Source of the DNA: Silene conica
Lineage: Eukaryota; Streptophyta; Magnoliopsida; Caryophyllales; Caryophyllaceae
Assembly (NCBI GenBank): GCA_029255685.2
Contig: CM055317.2
Coordinates: 73,273,460 to 73,337,459, forward strand
Length of the DNA: 64,000 nt
Direction of reading: 5' to 3'
Notes under the pieces: generated by a model
What the model was told of the DNA's origin: nothing
Databases searched by the model: none
What the model saw: the letters and a program-made list of their open reading frames with translations, nothing else
Position numbers and translations under genes: made by a program
In this document: positions 19,704 through 32,160 of the stretch, piece after piece
Position numbering within the stretch: the stretch's first letter is position 1
Layout: each line of letters opens with the position of its first letter

Positions 19704-22700
19704 ATGGCGAAGACTAAGACTGTTGGTGGTCCAATTTCACCATCGACGACAGAGGTAAGGCTCCATTTACTTATTTTTTTCCATTTTTTTAAGTAATTTC
19801 ATTTGCATAAGTTCAATTACGTCCATGAGATTGTTTAATTATTGTATTTGTGAATGAAATTTATTGTGAAACACTTTCCCCCTTTTTGTTAGGGTTTTAG
19901 GGTTTCTTAATTTTTTTTGTTTCTGAGTTTTTTCCTTGTATATTCGTTTATTTAGGGTAGCAGTGTAGCTGGTATTACATTGAAATTATGGCATGGTGGG
20001 TGTTTTAAGTTAGATGGAAACAAATTGGTTTATATGGGTAGAATTTTTAGGACGGTGGCTGTTGATCCTGATAAAATGGGATGGTTTACTTTGGTTGAGG
20101 AAGCTGAGAAATGTGGGTTTACGAGGGGTGTAGATGGTTTGTGTTATATGAATCCAAAGGAGGGTTTGAAGAGGGCATTTGATGATAGGGATGTACAGTT
20201 AATTTGTAGTTTGGCTGGGCTCCATAGAGTAGTTGACTGTTATGTTATACCTGAGAAAGATCTTACTCAATTAATGGGTTGGATGGAGGTTGTTGATACT
20301 GTTGTTGTATGTAGTAAATAAATCAACTAAATTAAAGCCTAGGAGAAAGGTGGATGTGAGTAACGAATCTAATGACAGTGAGAAAGTTATTGCTTTTGAA
20401 AAGGAGGGACCACTTTTGTCACCCTCCTCTATTATAACTCAGAAAAAGACAAGCACCACAACTACCCTGGAAACCACACCCCTTGTTTCTGAAAAAAATC
20501 CCACAAAAGCACCTGTTTCTGAAAAAAATCCCACAAAAGCACATTTTTCTGAAAAAAATCCCACAAAAGCACATTTAAAAGCTCCCAAAAGATGCTCATC
20601 AAGAGCAACAACTTCTGTTAAAAAACCCCAAAAACAAAGTGCTACAAAAACTTCTCCCAGATTTACTTCCAAACACAACACTCTTGAGATTGTAGCCTCT
20701 GATGTTCACCAAACAGTCAATGATGCTCCTGGACCATCATTTGACTACAATGATATCACAATAGCAGATCTGTATTCTGAGTATGAAGAACAAGCTGATG
20801 AGGCAGCTTTGAATTGTAATGAGGAGAGTAGTAATTTGAGTGAGGGTGAAGAAGATGATCCAGGGTATGACCCTGAAGATGATGTAGGAGAATGTGATGA
20901 TGAGGATGATGATAATGAAAGTGGGGATGATGACCAACTTGAAGATGATTTGAATGACCTAGACTTAGATGATGATGAGTTGCATGAAGCAATGGTGAAA
21001 AAGTTAGCTTTGAATGCAAATGCTTTAAAAATTGCAAATCAAGTACAACTTGAAGCTGCATCTGGTAAGCTCACTGCACAGTCTTGCAGTTCTTCAAAAA
21101 AAATAGATGCACCCTTAAGTGACTACGATGAAAGTAGGGATGAGGAAGATACACCTGGAGAGAGTGATGAGGAAAGTATTCCTGGGAAAAGAAAGTGCTC
21201 TGGTGTTCCTGTAGTTAATGAGAGAACAAATTACTCTAAACTGCAGTGGTGTGTGGGTATTAGATTTCCTAGCACAAATTTGTTCAAGGAGGCAGTGATT
21301 AGGTATGCAGTAGCTAAGGGAAGGGACCTTACCTTTGATATCAGTGATAAAGCTAGGGGTAAAAAACTTAGGGTTAGGTGTAAAAAAGGGTGTCCTTTCA
21401 AATTATATGGTAGTTGGGATAATAAATCAGCAGCTTTTCTAGTGAAAACAGTTGACCCTCTGCACAGTTGTCAAAGGACAATGGAGAGTAATAGGCAACT
21501 TAAATCAACTTGGTTAGCAAAACAGTTCCTTGATGTTTTTAAAGCCAAACCACATTGGCCAGCTAAAGACATCATAGATACTGTTAGGAGAGCATATGAG
21601 GTTATAATTAAGAACGATCTTGCTTACATTACAAAGTTAAGTACTATGCTCATAAACTGCTTCATGGGTCAATGAAAGAACATTACAGTAGGTTGGGGAG
21701 TTATATAGCTGCTCTTGAACAAGGCAACCCTACTAGTATCTTCACTTTGTACACCAATCCAAACATAACCTCAAAAATCCAGCAGTGTTTCAAAGGCTCT
21801 TTGTATGTTTTGATGCTCTCAAGCAAGGATGGTTACATGGTTGTAGGAAGCTGTTTTGTGTTGATGCTTGCTTTTTGAAGACTTTCTTGGGAGGTCAGTT
21901 AATGTCAGTCATTGGGAGAGATGGTAATGAACAAATGTTTCCAGTGGCTTGGGCAGTTGTCGAGGGTGAGAATAATGACAGTTATGAGTGGTTTTTCAAG
22001 CAACTCAAAAGTAGCATGGGAGAAGTGGATGGTGAGGGCTGGACCTTCATTTTAGATGAGCATTAGGTATGTTCTTTACTGTTTTTTGTTAGTTTTCTCA
22101 TTGATTTACACTAGTACACTGCTGTCAATGCTTAGTTTGTTTAACTATCAGAGCATATTGACAATGATTGCCCAAGAATTCCCTAAAGCTGAACATAGGC
22201 ATTGTGCTAGGCATATTTTTGCTAACTGGCACAAGACCTATAAGGGTGATGAAATGAAGCTTCTCTTCTGGAATTGTACCAAAGCATACAATGAGGCTGA
22301 CTTTAATGATGCTTTAGAAGCTATTAGGGAGGTTGACCATAAGGCTGCTGAGGCTTTCATAGCTTGTAGGCCACATCTGTTTTGTAGAGCATTCATTCAA
22401 ACTCACACAAAGAATGATGTTATAGTAAACAACATGGCTGAAACATTTAATGCCTACATCATTGAGGCTAGATCCAAACACATAATTTACATGCTTGAGG
22501 AGATTAGGACTTCTTTGATGCAAAGACTATTAGAAAAAAAAACTGAGATGGAGTCTAGTTCCCATGTTGTTTGTCCAAAAGTCCAGTGTATACTTGAAAA
22601 GGAGAAGGACAAAGCTGTAGAATGCAAAGTGGCTGTTTCTACCCCTATAATATTCCAAGTGGCCCATGGTATAGATGTCCTGACTGTGAATCTAGAGGAT

Positions 22701-23717
22701 AGGACTTGTACATGCAGAAAATGGGATTTGACAGGAATCCCTTGCTTTCATGCCGTGGCTGCAATATTTGACATATCTGCTATTGCTGAGGATTATGTCC
22801 ATGAAATGTATAAAAGAGATGCCTATTTAACAAGTTATAAGCTGTCCATTAGTCCTTGTCCTGGCCAGAGACATTGGCCAAAGGTTGAGTTGCCATTAAA
22901 TCCCCCTCCTATCAAAATAGGACCTGGTAGGCTTAGGAAGAAAAGCAGAAGGGACCCTCATGAAAACCCTAAAATACCAGGTAAGTTGACTAAGCATGGG
23001 GTAGAGATGTCTTGCTCTATTTGTAAGTCAAAGTCACATAACAAGCGAAAGTGCCCTGACAAAGACAAAGAAGTAATACCCCCTCCAAAGAGGCCAATGA
23101 GAAGGCCAAGGAAATCAGGAGCAAGAGAAACAAATGAGGCATCAAAAACTGCCTCTGAGAATCACCATAATGCAACAACACAACCAACTAGGCTTGGAAG
23201 AGGAGGAAGAGTGATTAGGACTGGGGGTAGGGCTGCTGCAACAACAAGAGGAAGGGCTGCTGCAGCAAGAGGAAGGGCTGCTGCATATTCAACAAGAGCA
23301 AGAGGTCGTGCAACAAGGAGAGGAGGGGGTGTTGTAAGGGACTGGTTTACAAGTGGTGTGGTAAGTATTTCACAGAAGTCATTGGGATGATGTAAGTATT
23401 TCACAGAAGTACAAGTGTAATAATCTAATAATTATGTTATCAATGCAGGCCACAGAAGCTATTAGGGAAGGAATTGGGATGCTGGTTGATGAATCAAGCA
23501 ATGGTAATACAAATGTAAGTACCTTCATTTTTTTTGCACAGGTTCATGAATAAAGCAATGGTATTCCTACATTTTTTTTGCACTGACAACTGAATAAGAT
23601 CCTTTTTTATTGTTGACTGATCTTTGTTTTCTATATTATTGACAGGTTGTGGGTAGCATTACAACACCTCTAGAAATTAATGTTGATGAAAGCACTCAAC
23701 AATCCATCAACCAGTAG
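19704..23717 (+). pseudogene. MuDR-like transposase gene of MULE2 (several disabling changes)
   Basis: Exon 1 is 19704-19754 (MAKTKTVGG...). Exon 2, from 19956, encodes a PB1-like N-terminal domain (LWHGGCFKL, YMGRIFRT). Then come a Lys/Ser-rich and very acidic linker, a MuDR DNA-binding region (FPSTNLFKEAVIRYAV), the DDE core (CVDACFLKTFLGGQL; WTFILDEH; HRHCARHIFANW), a SWIM finger (CTCRKW...CFHA), a CCHC knuckle (CSICKSKSHNKRKC) and an RGRAAA-rich tail. The 3' exons are well formed: 22152-23360, 23449-23514, 23646-23717. Lesions: frame change near 20310, a 5-bp insertion near 21630, a frame change near 21783, and a TAG at 22064-22066 where a codon just before the intron donor should be sense. 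Domain identification is firm. Confidence 0.85.
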
Positions 23718-24042
23718 AGCAACTGCTTCATTTGTTTTGAAGACTAAGGAGCATCATGTAGTGTAGATTAGTTGCTTAGTCTTAGTTGCTCAGTCCAATT
23801 TAAGGATTTTATGTAATAGAATTGATCAAACAATTTAAGGATTTTAGTGGTCCGTTGATGTAATGAGACAAGTTTGCTTTGCTAATGTGAACAAAAATCA
23901 GCAGTTGTTTTTGCTGATGTGAACAAGTTTGCTTTGTTGTTGTAATCAGACACATAATGGTTCCAAATCAAACATGATTGCATTCCTTCAAATTTCCATA
24001 CATTGTTATCCAAACATTACATTACATTCAAATTTTAAACAT

Positions 24043-24555
24043 CTAACTAAATGCAAATATTATCCAAGAAATTATTAAACCGAACATTACAACTTTTTCC
24101 CCTTTTGAATGTTTACCAGCTTCGGCCTTCAAAATAACAATTTCTAATTTGAGTTTCTCATTCTTCGATTTCATTTTCTTCAGTTTATCATCATACTTCT
24201 TCAATTTTTCATCACAATTCTTCAATACAGATTCTGCTTCTGAAGGCAGTGTCGTCTTTGAGCCATTAGAAACATGCTTTTCATCCTCCAGTTGAAAAAA
24301 ACGACAACCATTCTTCTATACCAAATATCGTCAACAAAAAAACAATTCATCATAATCAATTGAGGTCAAAATCGTTTTAGGTCAAAAATTCATTAGCAAG
24401 AACAACCATTAGGTTTAGGATTAATTTACTTACCGGCCATAAAAGACACCCATAAAACGTCTTTCCAACATGCGATCCCTTCGTTGCCGTCCTTTTAACT
24501 GCAGTGAGATTATGGTAGCACAAAACCAAACCTCCACTTCTACAACTTGAGGATG
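24043..24555 (-). CDS. GRF-type zinc-finger, coiled-coil, C-terminal membrane-anchor protein (MULE2 cargo)
   Basis: Two exons on the minus strand: about 24555-24434 and 24315-24043 (donor CCG/GTAAGT, acceptor TATAG/AAG). The joined frame gives a GRF-like finger (LCYH ... HVGKTFYGCLLWP-KNGCRFFQLEDE), then a Lys/Glu coiled coil (CDEKLKKYDDKLKKMKSKNE), then a hydrophobic tail (VVMFGLIISWIIFAFS) that looks like a tail anchor. It lies convergently to the transposase, as mudrB does in MuDR. No in-frame ATG is seen: a TAA lies just upstream of the Ser-rich start. The copy may therefore be 5'-broken, or another 5' exon exists. Small GRF proteins of this layout are common in plant genomes. Confidence 0.6.
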
Positions 24556-25332
24556 ATGAAGACAGAGATTATTTTTGGGTACAAATTGATGGTAATGGAG
24601 GAGAGAGAAACTCAGATTGAATTTAGGAAGAATAATTAAATGGAGAGAAGTAGTATTTGCAGAATATTAAGGGGAAAGATGAAGTATATATGGAGAAGAT
24701 GAAGTCTAGACGAGTTACCTGTTGTTACAGGTTAAAAAATTACTAATTCTATTCAAAGTTGAGTTGGGTAAAAGTTGGGTTTATTCTTGGTTAAACATAA
24801 GTTCAGAGTATTTTAAGTGGGAAGGCCATAGTTCATAGTATTGTTGTCAATTAATCCTTAAATCAATAGTTATTCATCCGCCCTTCAATCTTTCGAAGAA
24901 AAAAATTAAAGAGTCATAAAACACTCTTTCATAATTTTAATGACTTTCATAACTACAATTTCTCCTATATGATGTCCTACTTTTATTTTATGTGTTTCAA
25001 AAACATAATAATAAATTTCAAACATAAATAAGAATCAACTCAAACCACGTATTTTATCATCATCCTAATTATCATAAAAACAAGACAAATATTTAATTTT
25101 TTTTCTTATTAAATTAGTTTTTGTAATATAATAGGTTAATAAATTGATTAAATAAAACTCTTTATATTACTTAACACCCATAATTTTCATTAATATTTTT
25201 TTGCTATTAAAATTATCTCTTGAGTTTCTCGACAATCAATTACCTAATTTAATAATGCCACAAAATAAATTAAAATTTAAAATAAATACGGAAATTTATG
25301 GTTAGGTAATGGTTATAAAACGATAATACATA

Positions 25333-25598
25333 CTTCATCCTACCCGTAGCAAATGTCCCAGTGTGGATAAAGTACAAAATTTATCAAATAATAGTTGTTT
25401 AATATTTTAGTTGTGTAAGGGTATATAGATTAGAGAGAAAAGTGTTATGATTTGTTCGGTTAGGGGTGGGTGAGTGGGTAATAAATGGAAATAGGTAAGG
25501 GTAGAATGATAAAAAAACAAGCCTAAATTTGGACAATGTGACACTTTGACGAATAAACCGAAATGGACAATGAGACATTTGCTATGGGTAGGAGGGAG
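25333..25598. mobile_element. Stowaway-type MITE
   Basis: The right end ends in GGGTAGGAGGGAG before TA. The left end after TA reads CTTCATCCTACCCGTAGC. The inverted ends share CCTACCC.TAGCAAATGTC. The 266-bp length, TA duplication and CTCCCTCC-like tip fit Tc1/mariner-derived Stowaway MITEs. Confidence 0.7.
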
Positions 25599-27535
25599 TA
25601 TAATAGTTTATATTCACTTTATTTATTTAATATCTATTGCCCATGAGGTTTTATGTAGTAATTATATTCTATTGTTTAATTTAATTATTTGATGATAGTG
25701 AGTATATTGAGAATTATGGTTGAGTGTTGTTGTTATTGTTGTTGAGGTGGTGGTGTTCAATAAAATATATTTTATTTTGTTATGTTGGTTTTTATATATA
25801 ATCATTTGTTGTATATTTGAATTCATGTTTTCTATTTAGTGTAATTTATATATTTACATGAAACAATGTTTTAATTCGTTTGTCAAGTTTTTGCCATGTT
25901 ATCTTTTAGTCAAAATATTTTTTATATGTTTTAAAGCATCATAAATGTATGTGAATGCAGATAAGGCAAAGTATCACATGGGTAAGTAGAAAAGGAAAAA
26001 AATAATACAAAAGACACAAAAATGGGGTAAAATTAAAGTTACAAAAAGCAAGGTAAACAATTTGAACTTATGGAGGTATAGTTTTCTTAAAAGATTTACT
26101 CGAGTAAAAGAGCGCATAAGTTAATGAGTTGGACAATTTTTAGTGCAAATTTTAGATAACTATTTTGTTCATATATAATTTTTTTGTAATTAATAAAAAA
26201 ATATTTGTCTTTGTAATTCAAACTATTTACATTGTTTTAAAAAATACGTAATTGTCTTGTACTATAAATTGTAAATTTCTTAAAGATTGGAATTTGTGCA
26301 AAATGTGTGATATATTTATATTTAAACATTGACGTTCAATTTTATGAATAAAAAAAACGTCCAAAATTTTAAAAAAAATAAAGAACTATCCCGTGCATAA
26401 AAAGCCTAGATTGAGTATTAGATAGTTGAACGACACGTGGCGAGCTATTGAGTAGGTAGTTGAACGACATGTGGCGAGCTACAATTTTATGGTAAATCAA
26501 AATATTAAAATAAAGAACAGATAGAAAACGAAAAGGCAAAATAGTAATCAATGTAGAAATGACCTAAACCTTTATTTGTCTACCAAACATTACTCAACTC
26601 CATAATCACAATTTATATCTTGAATGCCAAACTTTATTTTCATATTTTATAATTATAAAACCAATTTAACAAATTTTACATATAAAATAAGATCAAATAA
26701 TAAAAACTCTAACACATTCTTAGCAAGTATTAAATATAAAAAAATTCACGGGTAAGTTTATTCCTTTTCGCCTATGTTTTTCTAATAGCCTACTTAATTT
26801 CATTTGATTGATTATTTGAAACTTTTCATATTTTTATTTTTGTAGTGAGTCGGAATCAATTGAGAGAGAAATGGAGAAGTAAAAATGAAAGTAGAAGAAA
26901 AGAGAAGAATCTAACAAGCATTTGTATCATATTCTTTATTTTTGGCATTGTCGAATGTTGATGAGGACACTTTATATCACTAGTTATCGAATATATTTAA
27001 ACCTTAGTTTTATAGTCTCACATTGTATTATTGATATAACATTTTGGGAATTTTTTAATGTATTTATTAATTGCTAATGTGTAGTGAATTTGTTGAAATT
27101 GATATTAACAATTTTATGTATGGGCGTATGGTCGTGGCATGTTTGGTATAAGTATAATGTTTTTTATGAAGTCGTCTAAAACAATGTATTTTCTTGCACT
27201 TTGAGTACCAAAGAGGAACATATCGTTTAATTTGTAATTTTAAGTTTTTAATGAGAGAATATCACATGATTATCGATGTTTTTATTTATTGTACCCTTAT
27301 TTAAATTATGTTTTATTTGATTAAACATTACATGATTATTAATGTTCTATTTAAGAGAAATTGAGTAAGAATATTTTAATTCTTAAATATTGTTATTATA
27401 TTCCTACTTAAAAAATATAATCATTTAACTAAGGTTAATACTACTTACTACTTTCATAATATCGTTTTAATAAAGTTGTAAACTAGGAAAAATGTTATTT
27501 AAATGTCCAGTAAAAACGATCATTCAGCTACAAAG

Positions 27536-28791
27536 TGTTGGGAAATGTGTCCTCAACAATAGTGCGATCACGTAATTAAATCTCATAACGAGAATGCGCA
27601 AGGGATGATACGAATTATTAGTCAACTGACCAACATTAATCGGTAATGATTGGCTAGCTAGAGTTTGACATTACTGTCGTATGACGGTGGTGGTCAGTTG
27701 ATCCCTTTAGGTCACACCTTTAGGACAATTCCCTTAATTGATAAAGTGATCAAATGTATATTGATACGATTTGATCATATTCCTTAAACTCGTATATCGA
27801 GAAATTAGAGGTTAAATCTTAATGTAAGATTTATGTTTAAAAATTGAAACTTGTCAATTGTTAAACATTAAACGATATTTATTATATCGTTATTAGAATG
27901 AGTTGGGTTATAATTAATACAAAGGTTGTAAATCGTATTGACGATAATTATAAATAATCATTTTACAATTGTAATTTCGAATTACTTGTCAATTGATAAA
28001 TATAATATTTATATGATAAATATTTATGTTAAGATAATTATAATTGTATTCCTAGTAACATTAAGATGTCTCACTTGGTACAATTATACAATTGACAAAG
28101 TTATAAAATGAAGACCATTTTATGCTTAAGTGGGACGGTTTAGTGGAAGTAGATATGGGATGATTAGTGTGTTAATTGTTCTTAAAAACACAATCATTAA
28201 AGGGTGCTTTGAGACCATGGGCTATAACCACCCTAGACACATTGAGAAGAGGAAATGTTTTCCTTGTGTCTACCCATGCCTAGCCGTCTTTACCCTCCCA
28301 ATAACCACTCAAATTGTGTTGTTTTACTTAAGCATAATTGTGTGTTAATATAAGTATATGATACTCCAACCATTTCTAAGGTTAGCCGTGTGTTTTTCAA
28401 GCCAAAAACCTCATCCAAAACCTCTCATATTATAAGATAATATTCATACTAATACTTATATTAAGAGATATATTATTAGTATAATAAGTTCCTATTAGAA
28501 CTTATATTGTATTAAGGAAAAATCGTTTTGGCACTAGCTTGTTCCAAGTTTCGGTTCATTAAGGGATAGTCTTGGTGCATCTTTAGAGGAGGTGTTCTAC
28601 TTTGAACACTAGGAGGATCATCCTTGCTTGCATTTGGACCGAGTGTAAGGACTCGTAATCTCTCCCATTTCCGCTTTTAAAGCATGCATAAGATCTTATA
28701 AACATGTTTATAAATAAATTAATTAAAGTGTTAATTATAGGTTTTGTTAGTATGACTAAATTAGTTTATGAGCAACTAGTTAAACCTTTCA
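27536..28791 (+). repeat. 5' LTR of the TR-GAG element
   Basis: 1256 bp, TGTTGGGAAATG at the start and CCTTTCA at the end, the same length as the 3' LTR. A 72-codon open frame inside recurs in both LTRs and is not taken as a gene. Confidence 0.93.
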
Positions 28792-28793
28792 AT

Positions 28794-28805
28794 TGGTATC
28801 AGAGC
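28794..28805 (+). promoter_or_regulatory. Primer binding site (initiator tRNA-Met type)
   Basis: TGGTATCAGAGC lies two bases after the 5' LTR. This is the usual plant copia primer site, complementary to the 3' end of tRNA-iMet. Confidence 0.9.
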
Positions 28806-31251
28806 AATAGGTTGTTTGCATGCTTACCGTTTTCGTTTTTACGGAGTTATTAGGATAACTAAATAAAACTTGATGATTTTCGTTTTGATATATGATATGC
28901 ACGAAATTAATTTAGCATGATACCTACTGTTTTCTAATATGATTTAGAATATTTGGAATAATTTTTGCATGAATATTGATCATTGGTATTTTTATTTCGG
29001 TTTTTAATACGTTTTAATGGTTAAAAGTGATTAATTTTGGGAAAAATAGTTAAAATAAGCTTCTGGCCGAGATTTTTCAGTATGATATCACATGTATTTT
29101 CTATAATATGAATATGAATTTTCGTAAATTATGGACCTTTAAATCGTGTGATATGAATTTTAAGTGTTAAAATGCAATAAGATGAATATAAATGGGTTAA
29201 AATAGTTATATTATGAATTTGACTATAAAAATTTATGAGGATGTCACATGCAATATTTAAAATTTATGTTGAATTTTCCAGAAATTTATCTCAAATATTG
29301 CAATATTATAGATTTTTAATGTAAAAATCGGGTAATTAGTGACATAATTTCGACTTTAATAGTTTAAGTTGGAATTTGGCCATAAAAATTTAACACGATG
29401 TCATATATATTATTTTCAGCATGTATAAAATTTTCGAGAATTTTATCTTATTTTATGCTTGAGAAATAATTTTAAAGGTTAAAATCGTACGATATATGAC
29501 GTAAATCGTTAAAATTTGCAAATGTTGTTAAAATGGCCGAAAATGTAACCCATATTAGTCATATGTGATATGTTCATCATGAAAATATTCTTGGGTGCCA
29601 AAAGTTTCAGATTTGATTTGAATTGATTTAATTTTAATATGTTAAAAGTTGCATTTAAAATTAAATAAAAAGAGTCTTTTAATTAAAGTTTCGGCTCTAG
29701 GGCAGTGTGATATTTATTTTTCTGTCCATTTTGTGTTCTTAAGGTGTTTTGGAATGTGTGAAAATATTATTAGTGTTTTATTTGCATTTATGAAGTTAAT
29801 TATTGAATTTTCCGACTTAAAATGCTCGTTTTACGTGTTATTTTCGAAATAATAATAAAACCGTATAAAATACTAATATTTTAACTTTCTGAAAATTTTA
29901 AGAACATTCTGGATTTTTCAAAATTTGAATTTTGAATTTTCGAAATTTTAATGACTCTTTTGAATTTTATATTATTTTTCCCGTAAAACCGAGTAATACC
30001 GATCAATATTGAAAATTATTAAGTTAATTCATGTTCAAAGTTTGAGTAAGACTAAATTTTGAATCCTATACGAGTTAGGATGATTAACTTAAGGATGAAA
30101 ACCGTTTCATTTAATGCATAGTGTTGTTAAACGTTAAAACACGTGATTCCATAAACCGAGGTTTGCGATAACTATTTAAATGAGTGTTTTAAATAGGACG
30201 ATTTGGCTTAGGGTTTGCATGTTAATTCATATTTATTTAAGCATTGCATATTTTATATTATGAATGTCATGATTTAATTTTACGTAATTTTGGGAATTAT
30301 GTAATTTACTTAGTATGGCCTTAGTTTTTAAATCGGTATTTCCCGTAATGTAAGGGGTTACCGATTCGGTTGTAATTTTGTGATCTCGTATCACCCAATT
30401 GTAATTTATTTCTATTTTATAATGTATAAAGTAGACTAGAAAAGTTGTAATATTTGTAAAATCCGGAGTTCCTTGAGGACGGTGCCATTCGGAAAGGAGT
30501 TCCGACAAGACGGTGTTTACCTCGAAGTGCGTGCCGCGTGAAGTTCAAGGGACCAAAGGAGTTGGTTTCCGAATTTGTACTTTGTTATTTCTTTTCTAGG
30601 AAGGCCATACTAGGGTTTATTTATGCTTTTGTTTTTGCTTTTTATATGTTTGCATGCATAGCCAAATCGTCATACATCGTATCATGCATGTTTCGACCTA
30701 GTCGACCTAGTCTTTTATTTTATCGATAATTCACCGACTTAGTTCACTTAAACGGAGATAGATAATAATTTGACTAGATCTCTTACATATTAATATTGAG
30801 ACTTAGCCTTACCAAAAAGTACGGACCCATGAATCCCTTCTTCACAAAAACGTAGGCTCGGCTACACCGGGGTACTAAAATTGTCACGTTGGGTAAGTGG
30901 GGTAATAAGATTACACCTTGAAATTTGGTTGATCTCAACGAAAGTATTCGTAACCGTAGTTGCAATAAGTTCGGGCTAAAAATAATTTTAAGAAAATTGT
31001 CGACCGAGAGTTCTAAGAGTAGAACCGATTAAAGGGTTAATCCACCAAATTATACCAATACGGGTTGAATCGGCTACACCGTGCCCGAATTAGTATGGGT
31101 TTGGGTCTCGGGATTGTTTACTTAATTGGGTAAGAGATCATTAAGTAAATATATATAACTAAACTTGTTAAAGTTTCTAGTTTAAAATTATGAATTTAAA
31201 AATGATGTTGTTTATCCTTTTATTATTGTAGTTTAATTTTCAACATCGACA
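28806..31251 (+). other. Long untranslated leader of the TR-GAG element
   Basis: About 2.4 kb between primer site and gag ATG with no long open frame. It is AT-rich, with a less AT-rich part at 30440-30580 and 30780-31130 where GGCTACACC words recur. It may hold packaging signals or introns; nothing more specific can be read. Confidence 0.5.
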
Positions 31252-32160
31252 ATGGCAACCAACGCTCCACCTCTCACTAACGTATCATGGCTTCGATCCT
31301 TTATGGATCGTTGCAAACTCGATAAGCATGGTTCCAATTTTAAGGATTGGGATGCGCAATTGCTTTTGGCCGCTCAAGGTGACGATAAGAGTCGTTACCT
31401 ATCCGAAGCCGCTCCTCCCGCTCCGACCGCTCGTTCCGCGATCGGAACTCGTGAGGCCTATGAAGCCTACATGAAAGAGTCCTCCGCTCTTAAAAATGTG
31501 CTCATCTTCTCCATGGAGCCGGACCTCCAAAGGAGTATGATTAAGTTGACCACATCGTATGAAATTTACACCAAGCTTGCGACCATGTTTTCGCAAACTC
31601 CAAGGGTGATTCAATATGAGGCGGCTTCCGCCTTCTTTGACATTACTTTCAAGGAAGGGCAAAAGATAAGCCCTCATGTGCTCAAACTAGTTGAGCTCGC
31701 GGAGACTCTAAAAGCTCAAGATGTTGATGTTCCCGACTCTCTAATTATTGACCGAGTTCTTCACTCACTCAATAAGGTTAAGGCGTATGCTCAATTCCGG
31801 GTGAATTTCAATATGCGAAACCAAGAGACCTCGTTGGATGAGTTGCATAAGATGCTCGTCCAAGCCGAAAGGGACATGGGACTTCATGAAAGTTTCACCA
31901 AGGATGTTTTGAACATCGAAAAGAAAGGGAAAACGAGCTTCAAAAGAAATGCCTCGAAAGGCAAGGGCAAGAAAACGTTCAAGCCCAAGGCGACCAAAGA
32001 AAAGACCTTTTCGAAAGGCGCTTCCACCTCGTCTTCTAAAGAGCAAGACAAGTGCCATTATTGCACGAGGATCGGTCATTGGAAGAGAAATTGCCCCAAA
32101 TACTTAAGCGATCTCAAAAATGGGAAGGCAACCGCCGTAGGTAATAATTCTCGTTTATAA
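31252..32160 (+). CDS. Copia-type Gag polyprotein (302 aa)
   Basis: Structural Gag of the retrotransposon, which forms cytoplasmic virus-like particles. The body resembles the copia UBN2/gag domain (SWLRSFMDRCKL, NFKDWDAQLLLAA; LEPDLQ-like FSMEPDLQRSM; IIDRVLHSL). A basic Lys-rich stretch leads to one CCHC knuckle, CHYCTRIGHWKRNC, at about residues 268-281. It ends SRL-stop. A possible alternative splice (GCCGTAG/GTAATA to TTTAAAG/GGCCGCC near 32234) would replace the last five residues with a short PPPNNDKGKEKEA tail. The frame is intact and pol does not follow. No identity with a specific named family is claimed. Confidence 0.9.
   Translation: MATNAPPLTNVSWLRSFMDRCKLDKHGSNFKDWDAQLLLAAQGDDKSRYLSEAAPPAPTARSAIGTREAYEAYMKESSALKNVLIFSMEPDLQRSMIKLTTSYEIYTKLATMFSQTPRVIQYEAASAFFDITFKEGQKISPHVLKLVELAETLKAQDVDVPDSLIIDRVLHSLNKVKAYAQFRVNFNMRNQETSLDELHKMLVQAERDMGLHESFTKDVLNIEKKGKTSFKRNASKGKGKKTFKPKATKEKTFSKGASTSSSKEQDKCHYCTRIGHWKRNCPKYLSDLKNGKATAVGNNSRL

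Larger units (their letters stand above)
19375..24857 (+). mobile_element. MULE2: 5.5-kb MuDR-like element with perfect 9-bp TSD
   Basis: The inverted ends match over about 100 bp with roughly five differences (GGATTAATTGACAACAATAC at the tip; words CTTCCCACTTAAA and AACCAAGAATAAACCCAAC inside). The 9-bp target duplication TTAAATCAA is perfect at 19366-19374 and 24858-24866. It carries a decayed MuDR-like transposase gene (+) and a convergent GRF zinc-finger gene (-). Confidence 0.93.
19185..26385 (+). mobile_element. Helitron E, split by nested MULE2 (both ends eroded)
   Basis: The left end resembles Helitrons C/D but lacks the TC start. The right end appears fused to the next unit: CCCGTGCAT (half a 3' hairpin) runs directly into AAAAAGCCTAG. 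It contains MULE2 and a Stowaway MITE. Without MULE2 it is about 1.7 kb of non-coding DNA. Assignment is by context and partial similarity. Confidence 0.35.

Noticed and set aside
20307..20342. A 36-bp intron restoring the MULE2 frame
   Set aside because: GTATGT...CTAG is present but far below the usual plant minimum; a frameshift is the simpler explanation.
20439..21061. Minus-strand open frames opposite the MULE2 transposase
   Set aside because: Shadows of the acidic/Ser-rich coding region on the plus strand (His/Leu-rich low complexity).
28130..28348. 72-aa open frame in the LTR (also at 35181-35399)
   Set aside because: Present in both LTRs only because they are copies; no recognisable domain, not a known retroelement product.
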